Shown one piece after another: positions 10,263 through 19,647 of a stretch of DNA of 62,592 nucleotides (position 1 is its first letter; every line of letters starts with the position of its first letter). The position numbers were made by a program, and so were the translations under genes. The notes under the pieces were generated by a model. That model worked only from the letters and a program-made list of their open reading frames with translations, had not been told where the DNA came from and did not search any database. Origin of the DNA: Rhodospirillaceae bacterium Spongia-Bin9 (GTDB lineage: Bacteria > Pseudomonadota > Alphaproteobacteria > Bin65); the NCBI GenBank assembly GCA_900197615.1, contig FZLR01000004.1, positions 1 to 62,592 on the forward strand, given 5' to 3'.

Positions 10263-10556
10263 TCAGCTGGACTTCTTCTTCGGGTTCATACCCTTGAACG
10301 GCTTGGTCTGGCCGCCGGCTTCCATGCAGGCTTCGGCCGACGCAACGCCCTTCCAGTCGTCGCCGCTGTAGCTGACCTTGGACTGGCCGGCGCAGCTGTG
10401 GGTGTTCGCGGCGTTGCCGCAGTCGTTCTGGCCGGCTTTGGCGATGCCGTAGCACTTGGTCTTGGCGGCCATGGCCGGGGTCGCCGCCGTGACGGCAGCC
10501 AGGGAAAGGGCGCCGGCAACGGCGGCGGCAACGGTCAACGCGTTGACTGATTTCAT
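10263..10556 (-). CDS. bufA: Bufferin precursor BufA (DUF2282), copper-binding RiPP
   Basis: 97 residues. A Sec-type signal peptide ends at about AMA-30/Ala31 and is followed by four cysteines, C35, C46, C55 and C77, in the DUF2282 spacing (KCYG, DCGN, SCAGQSK, ACME). In characterised bufferins these cysteines are modified in the cytoplasm by BufB/BufC before export, and the product binds copper in the periplasm. The C-terminus ends in a basic KKK tail. A strong GGAGG site precedes the ATG. First gene of the operon. Confidence 0.92.
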   Translation of the reverse strand: MKSVNALTVAAAVAGALSLAAVTAATPAMAAKTKCYGIAKAGQNDCGNAANTHSCAGQSKVSYSGDDWKGVASAEACMEAGGQTKPFKGMNPKKKSS

Positions 10557-10582
10557 GGTTCGGTCCTCCGATGAGATATGAT

Positions 10583-10609
10583 TTCGGGTGTGTGGTGTAA
10601 AACCGCTAC
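10583..10609 (-). promoter_or_regulatory. Possible ECF-type promoter of bufA
   Basis: On the minus strand GTAGCG (10604-10609) and CGAA (10583-10586) are 17 bases apart, ending 26 bases before the bufA start. This loosely resembles the GTAACC-N16-CGAA SigF-type promoters known for bufferin genes in Caulobacter. One base longer and imperfect in the -35, so weak. Confidence 0.3.
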
Positions 10610-10642
10610 ATAGATACTCACTGGCTCTGCCGAATCAAATCC

Positions 10643-10658
10643 CCTTCGTTCACGAAGG
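10643..10658. repeat. Small palindrome upstream of bufA
   Basis: A 7-bp inverted repeat, CCTTCGT and ACGAAGG, with a two-base centre. It lies about 90 bases upstream of the bufA start and between the divergent bufA and aldolase genes, so it could be an operator. Confidence 0.3.
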
Positions 10659-10786
10659 CGTGCAGGAATTGTGGTTTTCCGCCGATTTTGCTCTCATTGC
10701 CGTTACCGCTATTGACCGGCCGGGCGGCGGCGATCACATTCCGCCGCCAGCAGCCCCGGCAACGGATATCAACAAAGGCGGCGGCC

Positions 10787-11542
10787 ATGCCAGACCTCTC
10801 GACGACATCCCGGAACGATGCGATCCGGCAGGCCCGCCGGGACCTTGCCGCCGCCCTGCGCATGGCGGACCGGCTCGGCTTCGGCGAAGGCGTGTGCAAC
10901 CATTTCAGTTTCGCCGTCCCCGGCGCCGACGGCCTTTTCCTGATCAACCCCCGGCGCCTGCACTGGTCGGAGGTGACGGCGTCCAGCCTGCTGCTGGTCG
11001 ATGACGACGGCGCGCTGGTCGAGGGCGACACGCCGCCGGAGGCCAGCGCTTTCTATATCCACTGGCGCCTGCACAAGGCGGCGCCGCAGGCGAAGTGCGT
11101 GCTGCACACCCACATGCCCTACGCGACGGCGCTGACCATGCTGGAAGACCCGACGCTGCTGCCGCTCAGCCAGACCTCGCTGATGTTCCATGACCAGGTG
11201 AGCTACGACACGGCCTTCAACGGGCTCGCCGGGTACCGGGAGGAAGGCGACCGGATCGCCGCGGCGCTCGGCAACCGCTCGACCCTGTTCCTTTCGAACC
11301 ACGGCGTTATCGTGACCGGCGCGAGCGTGCCCGAAGCGTGGAACCGGCTCTACTATCTGGAACGGGCCGCGATGCATCAGGTGATGGCGCTGTCGACCGG
11401 CAAGCCGCTGCGCCCGGTGCCGGAGGATATTGCCGAATTGACGGCGCAGCAGATAAACGAAGACCTGGCCGACATGGCGGAGAACCATTTCCGCTCGGTC
11501 CACCGGATTCTGGAACGGGAGTGCCCCGAATACGTCCACTAG
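10787..11542 (+). CDS. Class II aldolase/adducin family protein
   Basis: 251 residues from ATG 10787, preceded by AAAGG; an upstream in-frame start at 10688 would add 33 low-complexity residues. The zinc-binding His pair is visible in LHTHMPYATAL and a third His in NHGVIVTG, as in fuculose-phosphate aldolase-like enzymes. Family members cleave aldol substrates or decarboxylate; the substrate is not evident. Divergent from bufA. Confidence 0.9.
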   Translation: MPDLSTTSRNDAIRQARRDLAAALRMADRLGFGEGVCNHFSFAVPGADGLFLINPRRLHWSEVTASSLLLVDDDGALVEGDTPPEASAFYIHWRLHKAAPQAKCVLHTHMPYATALTMLEDPTLLPLSQTSLMFHDQVSYDTAFNGLAGYREEGDRIAAALGNRSTLFLSNHGVIVTGASVPEAWNRLYYLERAAMHQVMALSTGKPLRPVPEDIAELTAQQINEDLADMAENHFRSVHRILERECPEYVH

Positions 11543-11563
11543 GCCGCCGGTCGCGCCGGCGCC

Positions 11564-11899
11564 GTGAACGCCGCCCCGACAAAGAGGAAAAAACGATCCC
11601 GCAGCGGCGCAGCGAAGCGGCGGACCGGGGCGAAGGCGGGCGCGGCGCAGGCGCGGCGGCTCAGGACGCGGGCGGCCTTCTCCATAGCTTTGTCGTGTTT
11701 CGCGCTGCCCCTGGCGGTCGCCGGGCTGCTGATTCCGCTGCCGGCCGGGCTGGCTGCCGTGCTCGCGGCTCTGATCGCGCTGATCGCCGGGCGCGGTCGG
11801 CCATGGCCGCGCCGAATCGCGCTGGTCGCGCTGACCCTCGGTGTCTGCGGGCTAGTCGGCGGGTTCGTCATCGGTATTACCGTGACGGCGCCCGGATGA
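11564..11899 (+). CDS. Small membrane protein, unknown
   Basis: 111 residues from GTG 11564. A very basic first 35 residues (KRKKR, KRR) is followed by two hydrophobic stretches at about 38-73 and 83-107 with few charges, a pattern expected of a two- or three-span membrane protein with a cytoplasmic basic N-terminus. Not recognised. Overlapping frames in the other directions look like shadows because they lack this pattern. Confidence 0.45.
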   Translation: MNAAPTKRKKRSRSGAAKRRTGAKAGAAQARRLRTRAAFSIALSCFALPLAVAGLLIPLPAGLAAVLAALIALIAGRGRPWPRRIALVALTLGVCGLVGGFVIGITVTAPG

Positions 11900-11933
11900 G
11901 CGCGGGCCCGGCCGCCATCGCCTCGGAACGCGC

Positions 11934-12797
11934 ATGAGTTTCCTGGACCGGATTCGCGAGATCAACCGGCACGATCCGGATGCCTTTATCCCGTTCGTCG
12001 TCGACAGCCGGCGCCTCGGCGCAGTGCGCAAGGACCGGATCGGCGCAGTGCTGTCCGCCACCGACGCCTTCGTCCGATCCCGTGACGGCAGCCTGACTTT
12101 TGCGGACACTCTGGCTGCCGGAACGCCGGAAGTCGTCGCAGCGCGAAACCGGGCCATGGCGGCGGCGGCGGCGCGCCTGGCCGAGACCGAGTCCATAGGC
12201 CGTTTGCGCGGCGAACTCTATCCCGCCGCGTGCCGGTTCGGCGAAACACCTGCTTTCGTTGTCGACCGGGCCGCAGTGCCCTTTTTCGGCCTGCGGGCCT
12301 GGGGCGTGCACCTGAACGGCTACACATGGCGCGATGGCGCGCTGCACATGTGGGTCGGCCGGCGCGCGAAAGACAAGCCGACCTATCCGGGCCGGCTCGA
12401 CAATATGGTCGCCGGTGGCCAGCCGGTCGGGCTCGGCCCGATGGAAAACCTGGTCAAGGAATGCGCCGAGGAGGCGGACATTCCCGAAGCTCTGGCGCGG
12501 CAGGCCCGGCCGGCCGGCGCCATCACCTATGTCCAGCAAGCGTCGGAAGGCCTCAAGCCGGATGTACAATTCTGCTTCGACCTGGAACTGCCGCCAGCGT
12601 TCGTACCGCGCAATACCGACGGCGAGATCGAGAGCTTTGCCCTCCAGCCGATCGAACGGGTCGCCGAAACCGTTTCCGAAACCCGGGAATTCAAGGACAA
12701 CTGCAACCTGGTGATCGTCGACTTCCTGATCCGCCACGGCTTTATCCCGCCCGACGATCCGGACTATGTCGCGCTGGTCCAGGGCCTCCATCCCTGA
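11934..12797 (+). CDS. DUF4743/Nudix hydrolase
   Basis: 287 residues. The N-terminal ~120 residues match the DUF4743 domain that precedes the Nudix fold in the thiamin-pyrophosphokinase-related hydrolases. The Nudix box lies near residues 160-185: GG...GPMENLVKECAEEADI, a variant of GX5EX7REUXEEXGU with Lys for the Arg. Such enzymes hydrolyse damaged thiamin diphosphate or other nucleoside diphosphates. ATG 11934 overlaps nothing essential. Confidence 0.88.
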   Translation: MSFLDRIREINRHDPDAFIPFVVDSRRLGAVRKDRIGAVLSATDAFVRSRDGSLTFADTLAAGTPEVVAARNRAMAAAAARLAETESIGRLRGELYPAACRFGETPAFVVDRAAVPFFGLRAWGVHLNGYTWRDGALHMWVGRRAKDKPTYPGRLDNMVAGGQPVGLGPMENLVKECAEEADIPEALARQARPAGAITYVQQASEGLKPDVQFCFDLELPPAFVPRNTDGEIESFALQPIERVAETVSETREFKDNCNLVIVDFLIRHGFIPPDDPDYVALVQGLHP

Positions 12798-13135
12798 GGG
12801 GCGCCCGGATTCCGCCGCGAAATTTTTTTACCCCGCTTCAGCGGAATTCTTCTGCTAGAGGGCAGGGCCGCCGCAATTATCCTTCCCCCGCTTCAGCGCA
12901 CTGATGTCCGGTTTAAAATGGTGGACTGGATGCATGACATTGATTCTATTCGTTTCCAGACGTTTAGCGGCGTTTGGGACACGAACGGAGTGAGGTGGCC
13001 CCCACCCGGCGCGCTGCTGCGCGCCGACCTCCCCCGCTGAAGCGGGGGAGGTACAGGAAAGCGCCTCCATGGGCGGATATTTGCGGCCATTTGCAGAGGA
13101 ACCCTCCGGGTAGAAACCGGAAAAGGCCCAACCGG
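12798..13135. other. Gene-free stretch with repeated palindromic units
   Basis: 338 bases between the convergent Nudix gene and hpnE. I see no gene. It holds at least three copies or part-copies of a CCCCGCTTCAGCG-type unit (about 12832-12845, 12886-12901 and 13028-13051). Confidence 0.6.
13028..13051. repeat. Perfect 11-bp palindrome, probable terminator/REP unit
   Basis: CCTCCCCCGCT (13028-13038) pairs with AGCGGGGGAGG (13041-13051). It is the complete form of the partial units at 12832 and 12886 and lies between two convergent genes, so it could stop transcription from both sides although no U-run follows. Confidence 0.6.
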
Positions 13136-14437
13136 CTATCCGGCTGCCGGCGGACGGCCGATCGCTTGCGCCGCGGTTTCGCCCGAGCGGATGGCGCCTT
13201 CGATGGTCGCCGGCAGGCCGGTGTCGGTCCAGTCGCCGGCGAGATAGAGGTTGCGCCAGCGGGTTCGCGGACCGGGCCGCAGCCTGTCCTGGGCCGGAGT
13301 CTGGGCGATGGTCGCGCGCTTTTCCGTAATCACCCGGCAGGGCGGGACCGGGCCAGCCGCCCCGGTCGCCCGGCAAATGTCGTCCCAGATCGTGTCGGCG
13401 AGCCGGTCGTGGGGCAGGTCGGCCTCGGCGACCCCGGCGCTGACGGTGACGGACAGGACGTCGCCGCGCAGGAACAGCCATTGCGCGGTGCCGCCAGTCA
13501 GCCCCAGCAGCGGGAGCCCGCCGGGCAGGGCAAACCCGTCCCCGACGACGTAATGCAGGTTCACGATCGGCCGGTATTCGTTCGGCGTTTCGACACCCGG
13601 GAAAAGGCCGGCGCAGGCCGACGACGGCGCCGCGCCGACGACGGGCTCGCCGGGCGCGACGGCGACTGTCTCGCCGCCGGCCGCCAGTGCGGTTACCGCC
13701 GCATCGTCGAAGGAAACCGTACGGACCCGGACGCCGGGCCGGACCCTGCCGCCGCGGGCTTCAAGCCACTTTACCGCCGGATCGGCAAAGCTTTCCGACA
13801 GGTCCGTCCGCGCGATGCAGGGCCGGAAGGCGGCCTCCCCGCGCAACAGGATTTCCGACATCACCGGCCAGAGCAGCCGCGCCGCGCCGGCGGCAGCCTC
13901 TGTGTTGAGCACGGCGACCGCCATCGGTTCCCAGAACCGTTCGTAGAGGCGGCGGCGCGCAGATCCGGGCGGCCCGTCGAACAGGTCGGCGACCGTGCGG
14001 TCCCCGGCCCGGCGCAGGCCTAAGGCGGCGGCATAGTCCGTGAGGCGGGTCTCCGGCACGCGCCGGCCGGGGGCGCAGACCCACCAGGGAAGCGGCCCTC
14101 GGTTCGGCCGCAGGGTCCAGCGCTCCCCCGATCCGAGATCGACGAAAGCCAGCCGCGCGGGCGATACCTCGACCAGGGAGTCGGCCGCGCCGACGGTACG
14201 AAGAAAGGCCATGGCCGACCGGTTGCCGGACAGCAGCAGGTGGTTGCCGTTGTCGATGCGGCGGTCGAGCGCGGAATCGTAGAAGGACCGGCAGCGGCCG
14301 CCCGGCCGGGCGGCCGCCTCGAAAACGGTGACGGACCAGCCCAGTCCGGCGAGCCGGACCGCGGCGGACAGGCCGGCGAGGCCGGCGCCGATCACCCAGG
14401 CCCGGGAGATCCGGGGGGAGGCGGTGTCCGACGGCAT
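13136..14437 (-). CDS. hpnE: Hydroxysqualene dehydroxylase HpnE
   Basis: 433 residues from ATG 14437; the open frame extends upstream through hpnD in another frame and that part is not used. FAD amine-oxidase fold: GAGLAGLSAAVRLA dinucleotide motif near residue 14, EAAARPGGRCRS, and the C-terminal YLAGDWTDTGLPATIEGA. HpnE reduces hydroxysqualene to squalene after HpnD and HpnC. Five bases separate it from the hpnD stop. hpnC is not in the window. Confidence 0.92.
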   Translation of the reverse strand: MPSDTASPRISRAWVIGAGLAGLSAAVRLAGLGWSVTVFEAAARPGGRCRSFYDSALDRRIDNGNHLLLSGNRSAMAFLRTVGAADSLVEVSPARLAFVDLGSGERWTLRPNRGPLPWWVCAPGRRVPETRLTDYAAALGLRRAGDRTVADLFDGPPGSARRRLYERFWEPMAVAVLNTEAAAGAARLLWPVMSEILLRGEAAFRPCIARTDLSESFADPAVKWLEARGGRVRPGVRVRTVSFDDAAVTALAAGGETVAVAPGEPVVGAAPSSACAGLFPGVETPNEYRPIVNLHYVVGDGFALPGGLPLLGLTGGTAQWLFLRGDVLSVTVSAGVAEADLPHDRLADTIWDDICRATGAAGPVPPCRVITEKRATIAQTPAQDRLRPGPRTRWRNLYLAGDWTDTGLPATIEGAIRSGETAAQAIGRPPAAG

Positions 14438-14442
14438 CCGGC

Positions 14443-15360
14443 TCAGATCAGCCCGTAGCGCACGGCGATCCACAGCTTGCGCGGCCTGGAGAGCGACACC
14501 GGCTCGGCGTAGCGCTGCCAGCCGCGCCGCTCCATTGCACCGAGAATCGCGCGGTAGCCCATCATCATCATCCGCGCCGGCCGCATCGGGCCGCGCCGGC
14601 ATTTGCGCATGTGTTGCAGCGCCATCCTGTAGTGCTGCTTTGCCATGCGCGCGACCTCGGCGCAGATCGCCGGCAGGGCGGAATGGCCGAGCACCGTATT
14701 GGGATCGCGCGACTCCAGTCCTTGCGCATGGATCAGCTCGGCGGGCAGGTAGAGCCGGCCGCGCCGGGCGTCCTCGTCGAGATCGCGCAGGATGTTGGTC
14801 AGTTGCAGGGCGCGGCCGAGATGATGGGCGACCCGACGGGCCCGCTCCTCCTCGGCACCGAACGCCCGGATCGAGAGCCGGCCGACGGCCGACGCCACCC
14901 GGTCGCAATAGGTATCGAGCGTCGCCAGGCTCGGCCCGCGAATGTCTTCTATGGCGTCCATTTCCATGCCGTCGACGATGGCGAGGAAATCTGCCTTCTC
15001 CAAGCCGAACTGGCAGACGGGACGGACCAGCGCGCGCAGGGTCATGATCTGCGGATCGCCGCGATAGACCCGTTCCAATTCGCTGCGCCAGTTCTTCAGC
15101 CGGCCGATCTTTTCCGCCGCCGGCGCCGCGGCATCGGCGATGTCGTCGACCTCCCGGCAGAAGGCGTAGATCGCATACATCGCGGTGCGCCGGTCCTCCG
15201 GCAGGATTTTCATGGCCGCCAGGAAGCTCGTGCCGGAGGCCTGGACGATCTCCTGCGCATGGGTCTGCGCCTCGAAATCCGGCGCAGGCAGGCCAGCATC
15301 GCCGCTATCGGCGGAGCCGGGCGGCGGCGGGCGGTCGGAGTCGGCGGCTGGCTGGGTCAC
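14443..15360 (-). CDS. hpnD: Presqualene diphosphate synthase HpnD
   Basis: 305 residues. Trans-isoprenyl diphosphate synthase fold that condenses two farnesyl diphosphates to presqualene diphosphate. Seen: SGTSFLAAMKILP, FCREVDDIAD (first Asp-rich motif), a substrate-binding YCDRVASAVG, and QLTNILRDLDEDARRGR with the second Asp-rich motif. A proline-rich leader of ~30 residues precedes the fold. Same strand as hpnE, so a two-gene unit feeding squalene/hopanoid synthesis. Confidence 0.93.
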   Translation of the reverse strand: MTQPAADSDRPPPPGSADSGDAGLPAPDFEAQTHAQEIVQASGTSFLAAMKILPEDRRTAMYAIYAFCREVDDIADAAAPAAEKIGRLKNWRSELERVYRGDPQIMTLRALVRPVCQFGLEKADFLAIVDGMEMDAIEDIRGPSLATLDTYCDRVASAVGRLSIRAFGAEEERARRVAHHLGRALQLTNILRDLDEDARRGRLYLPAELIHAQGLESRDPNTVLGHSALPAICAEVARMAKQHYRMALQHMRKCRRGPMRPARMMMMGYRAILGAMERRGWQRYAEPVSLSRPRKLWIAVRYGLI

Positions 15361-15454
15361 GGAACGGGGCTATCGGGGCGGCGAGGCCGTCACTGTTTCC
15401 GCACGGAGTCTATAGCCGCGCAACGGCAGGCGTCACGCATTTTCGGCGCCCGCC

Positions 15455-15512
15455 CCTCACGTCCCCGGCGTAGGCGACCGGAGAAAACGGCGGTGAACGG
15501 CCGGACGTGAGG
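15455..15512. repeat. Inverted repeat between trmB and hpnD
   Basis: CCTCACGTCC (15455-15464) and GGACGTGAGG (15503-15512) form a perfect 10-bp stem around 38 bases. It lies downstream of trmB and upstream of hpnD, so either terminator-like or an operator. Confidence 0.35.
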
Positions 15513-15551
15513 TCGCGTCGAGGTTTCGGACAGCTTGGCGACCGCTTGGGC

Positions 15552-16326
15552 CTAGGCCACCGTACCGTTGCGGCGGTAATTCAGGTAGGTGCAGCGCCGG
15601 CCCTCTTTCAGGGCCTTGGCCTCGTAGCGCGTCTGCGGCCAGTCCGCGGGCCGTTCCAGCCAGTCCGCGGCCGACCGGGCCGTCCAGTCGAACCAGGGCT
15701 GCCGGCCCATGATCCGCAGCGTCCATCCAAGAAAGACCGGATGATCGGTTGCAATGCGCAGGATGCCGCCCGGCGGCATCAGTTGGGCGAAGCGCCGGAC
15801 CGTTGCGCTCTGGACCAGGCGGCGGTCCCGGTGCCGGCGTTTGGGCCAGGGGTCGGGATGGAGCAGGAATAGCCGGTCGATCGTCGACGGGCCGAGCGCT
15901 GTCATGAGCAGTCTGGCGTCGTCGTCGAAAATCCGGATATTGCCGAGCGTCCGCTGCTCGATATGGCGCAGCAGCGAAGCAACGCCGTTGGCGAAGGCTT
16001 CGCAGCCGATAAAGCCGATGTCGGGATAGGTTTCGGCCTGCCAGGCCAGATGCTCGCCGGCCCCGAAGCCGATTTCCAGCCAGTAAGCCTTCCGCGGCGT
16101 ATCGAAGAGCGCCGGCAGATCGACCGGGCCCTCGCCGGGCAACCGGATGACCAGTTCGGGCAGCAGGGTCTCGACCAGCCGCGAGCGGCCTTTGCGCAAG
16201 GGGCGGCCCCGCCGGCGGCCGTGAAACCTCCGTTGCGCCCCCTCGCCCGGATACGCTTCGCCCGGAGGCAATTCGCCGGGATGCGGTTCGCCGGACGCCG
16301 GCCTTTGGCCCGAATTCGAGCCCGCC

Positions 16327-16349
<23 letters not shown>
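15552..16349 (-). CDS. trmB: tRNA (guanine-N7-)-methyltransferase TrmB
   Basis: 265 residues if started at ATG 16349, which overlaps the metK stop by 23 bases; an ATG at 16433 lies deeper in metK. SAM-dependent N7 methylation of G46 in tRNA. Seen: [14 protein letters not shown] (SAM site), [31 protein letters not shown] signature and ATDHPVF. The first ~45 residues are Pro/Gly/Glu-rich and not conserved. It sits behind metK, the gene that makes its cofactor. Confidence 0.92.
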
Positions 16350-17514
<1,165 letters not shown>

Positions 17515-17744
17515 AGGTATTCTCCTCCCTGCCGCTACAGCGTTACGCGAATTGCGGCGTGCGGCCGGACCTTAAAGAGCGCCGCCGGGCCGCGCAAGCG
17601 ACCGCAGCGGGCACAAACCGCATAGCCGACAGACCGTGTAGGGGAGGGTCTAAACCGGTACAGACCGGATAGATAGGTAACACTTTAGACCGGACGGATG
17701 TCGCGCGCTGTCGTGCCGAATTCCGCTCCGGACCGAATCCGAGC

Positions 17745-17780
17745 GTATCGAAGGGCCTGCCCTGAGCTTGTCGAAGGGGG
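17745..17780. repeat. REP-like element
   Basis: Contains GTATCGAAGGGCCTGCC followed by CTGAGCTTGTCGAAGGG, the dispersed intergenic repeat type seen in many high-GC proteobacteria. It lies just downstream of the SMP-30 gene. The rest of 17515-17786 holds nothing I recognise. Confidence 0.5.
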
Positions 17781-17786
17781 CTGCCC

Positions 17787-18695
17787 CTATCCCCCGAACG
17801 TCCCGACCGGCGCGCCTTTGACGCCGGGGTTGAGGGCGAACAGGCCGCCGGCCAGCGGTTCGGCGGCGCGCGCCGCCGCATCCATGCCCGCGGTGCCCGA
17901 GGTGACGACAAGAATGTCGAGGTCCGGGCCGGCGAAGGCGCAGCTGGTCGGGCGGCCGACCGGCAGTTCGATGACACGGTCGACCGCCCCGTCCGGTGTG
18001 AAGCGCACGATGCAGCCGCCGTCCCAGCGCGCGCTCCACAGGCAGCCCTCGGAGTCGACGGCCATGCCGTCGGGCCAGCCGGGGGCCTGGCCGGGCGCGA
18101 CCGCCACCTGCCGCGGGCCCAGAACACCGCCGTTGGGCAGGCCGCCCTCCGGGTCGAAGCCGTAGCGGAAGATCGCGCCGGCAGGGCTGTCGGCGATGTA
18201 GAAGACCGTCGCGTCCGGGCTCCAGCCCGGGCCGTTGGGCACGGTGAAGCCGTCGGCGATCTCCGCCGCATCGCCCCCCGGCCCGAGCCGGTAGAGCCGC
18301 CCGCCGGCGCCCGTGTAGTTGCGCGGCATCGTGCCGGCCCAGAAGCGGCCGTCGGGGCCACATTTGCCGTCGTTGAAATGGTAGTCCGGCCGCGCCGCTT
18401 CCGGGCGGCTGACCAAACCGAACGCACCCGTCTCCGGGTCCAGCAGGCCGAACCCGGACGCCATCGCCGCGACGAGTCCGCCATCGCCGCACAGGCCGAT
18501 ACTGTGGATCGCTTCGGCGACCGGAACGCTCGCCGTTGCGCCGGTCGAAGGATCGGTGCGGTAAAGCCGAGGGCCCATGCAGTCGATCCACCGGACGCAG
18601 CCGCACCGCGCATCCCAGACCGGCGATTCGCCCAGCCGGGCCTTCGCGTCCGACAATAGCGCGACAGAGTTTCCTTTCGTCATGGTGCGGAGCAT
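17787..18695 (-). CDS. SMP-30/gluconolactonase family protein
   Basis: 302 residues from ATG 18695, chosen because GAGG lies about 10 bases upstream; ATG 18683 is also possible. A six-bladed beta-propeller with a metal-dependent lactonase site. Metal ligands fit LGESPVWD (Glu), VPNGPGWSPD (Asn) and WPDGMAVDSEG (Asp), and FNDGKCGPDGRFWAGTM is the family's best-conserved segment. Likely hydrolyses a sugar lactone. It is divergent from higBA. Confidence 0.9.
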   Translation of the reverse strand: MLRTMTKGNSVALLSDAKARLGESPVWDARCGCVRWIDCMGPRLYRTDPSTGATASVPVAEAIHSIGLCGDGGLVAAMASGFGLLDPETGAFGLVSRPEAARPDYHFNDGKCGPDGRFWAGTMPRNYTGAGGRLYRLGPGGDAAEIADGFTVPNGPGWSPDATVFYIADSPAGAIFRYGFDPEGGLPNGGVLGPRQVAVAPGQAPGWPDGMAVDSEGCLWSARWDGGCIVRFTPDGAVDRVIELPVGRPTSCAFAGPDLDILVVTSGTAGMDAAARAAEPLAGGLFALNPGVKGAPVGTFGG

Positions 18696-18792
18696 GAGCA
18701 ATCGCCTCGGATGCAGCAAGTTTACTGCAAACGCCGGCTGAAACCGAAGCGCACCTTTACGGGACTCGTAAAGCGAAGTAGCCTCCGTACAG

Positions 18793-19071
18793 GTGATTCG
18801 AAACTTCAAAGATCGGCGCACCAGGCGCTTCTTTGAAGGACATCGAGTCTCGGCATTCCAGCCGTTCGCCGACCGGTCCGCCCGTCGCCTGACGCTTCTG
18901 GATAGTGCGGAAACGCTCGGCGATCTGGCCGCCCTGTCCGGCAATCGTCTGGAAGCTTTGCCAGGCGACCGCTCGGGTCAGCACAGCATTCGGATCAACA
19001 GGCAATGGCGTGTCTGCTTCCGCTGGACCGAGGATGGGCCGCATGACGTGGAGATCGTGGATTATCATTGA
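18793..19071 (+). CDS. higB: HigB-type mRNA interferase toxin
   Basis: 92 residues, RelE/HigB fold. Seen: FKDRRTRRFFEG near the start, RLEALPGDRSGQHSIRINRQWRVCFRW with the conserved Arg residues, and the closing VEIVDYH. HigB toxins cut mRNA on the ribosome. Gene order toxin then antitoxin is the usual higBA order; 12 bases separate the genes. Confidence 0.92.
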   Translation: MIRNFKDRRTRRFFEGHRVSAFQPFADRSARRLTLLDSAETLGDLAALSGNRLEALPGDRSGQHSIRINRQWRVCFRWTEDGPHDVEIVDYH

Positions 19072-19083
19072 GAGGATGGGACG

Positions 19084-19389
19084 GTGAGCCTGAAGAATGG
19101 CATGCGGCCGGTTCATCCCGGCGAAATTCTGCGCGAGGAACTGGATGCGCTCAGCCTGTCGGCGAATGCGCTGTCGAAGGCGCTGGGCGTGCCGGTTAAC
19201 CGGATCACGGCCATCCTGAACGGCCAGCGCGGTGTGACCGCGGACACGGCGCTGCGGCTGGCGCGCTACTTCGGCACGACGCCGCAAATGTGGCTGAACC
19301 TGCAAAAGACCTGGGAACTTCGGCGGGCGGAGGCCGAATCCGGCCGCGAAATCGCCGAACGGGTGACGCCCCGGCGGTCGGCCGCGTGA
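19084..19389 (+). CDS. higA: HigA-type antitoxin
   Basis: 101 residues from GTG 19084. HTH of the Xre type: RPVHPGEILREELDALSLSANALSKALGV, then NRITAILNGQRGVTADTALRLARYFGT, the HigA/VapI signature, then MWLNLQKTWELRRAE. It neutralises HigB and normally represses the operon. Confidence 0.93.
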   Translation: MSLKNGMRPVHPGEILREELDALSLSANALSKALGVPVNRITAILNGQRGVTADTALRLARYFGTTPQMWLNLQKTWELRRAEAESGREIAERVTPRRSAA

Positions 19390-19476
19390 CGTTTCTCCGA
19401 TAGACCGGACCGTCCGCCCCGGATATTTTCGGAATGTATCCCGTTTATCGGTCTTGCAAGACCGCCTCGGTGCGGC

Positions 19477-19516
19477 AAGGCCCCGCGGTCGCCGGTATTC
19501 CGGCGCGCGGGGCCTT
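19477..19516. terminator. Long hairpin after higA
   Basis: AAGGCCCCGCG (19477-19487) pairs with CGCGGGGCCTT (19506-19516), with an inner GCCGG/CCGGC stem. Situated 88 bases past higA, before the aminotransferase. No strong U-run, so efficiency is uncertain. Confidence 0.5.
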
Positions 19517-19647
19517 CTACATTCGGGGACGGCGTCTACCGCCCCCTGCTTCCAACCCTGTGTCATTCTTCGCGCTATCGGGCGGACGGCACGCGCGTTA
19601 GGGAGGCGGCTGCCGACCTTCCATTCCCCGACCGTCCGGAGCCTGCC

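Noticed and set aside
17515..17640. Possible SAM-sensing riboswitch before metK
   Set aside because: No SAM-II or SAM/SAH consensus elements could be matched by eye.
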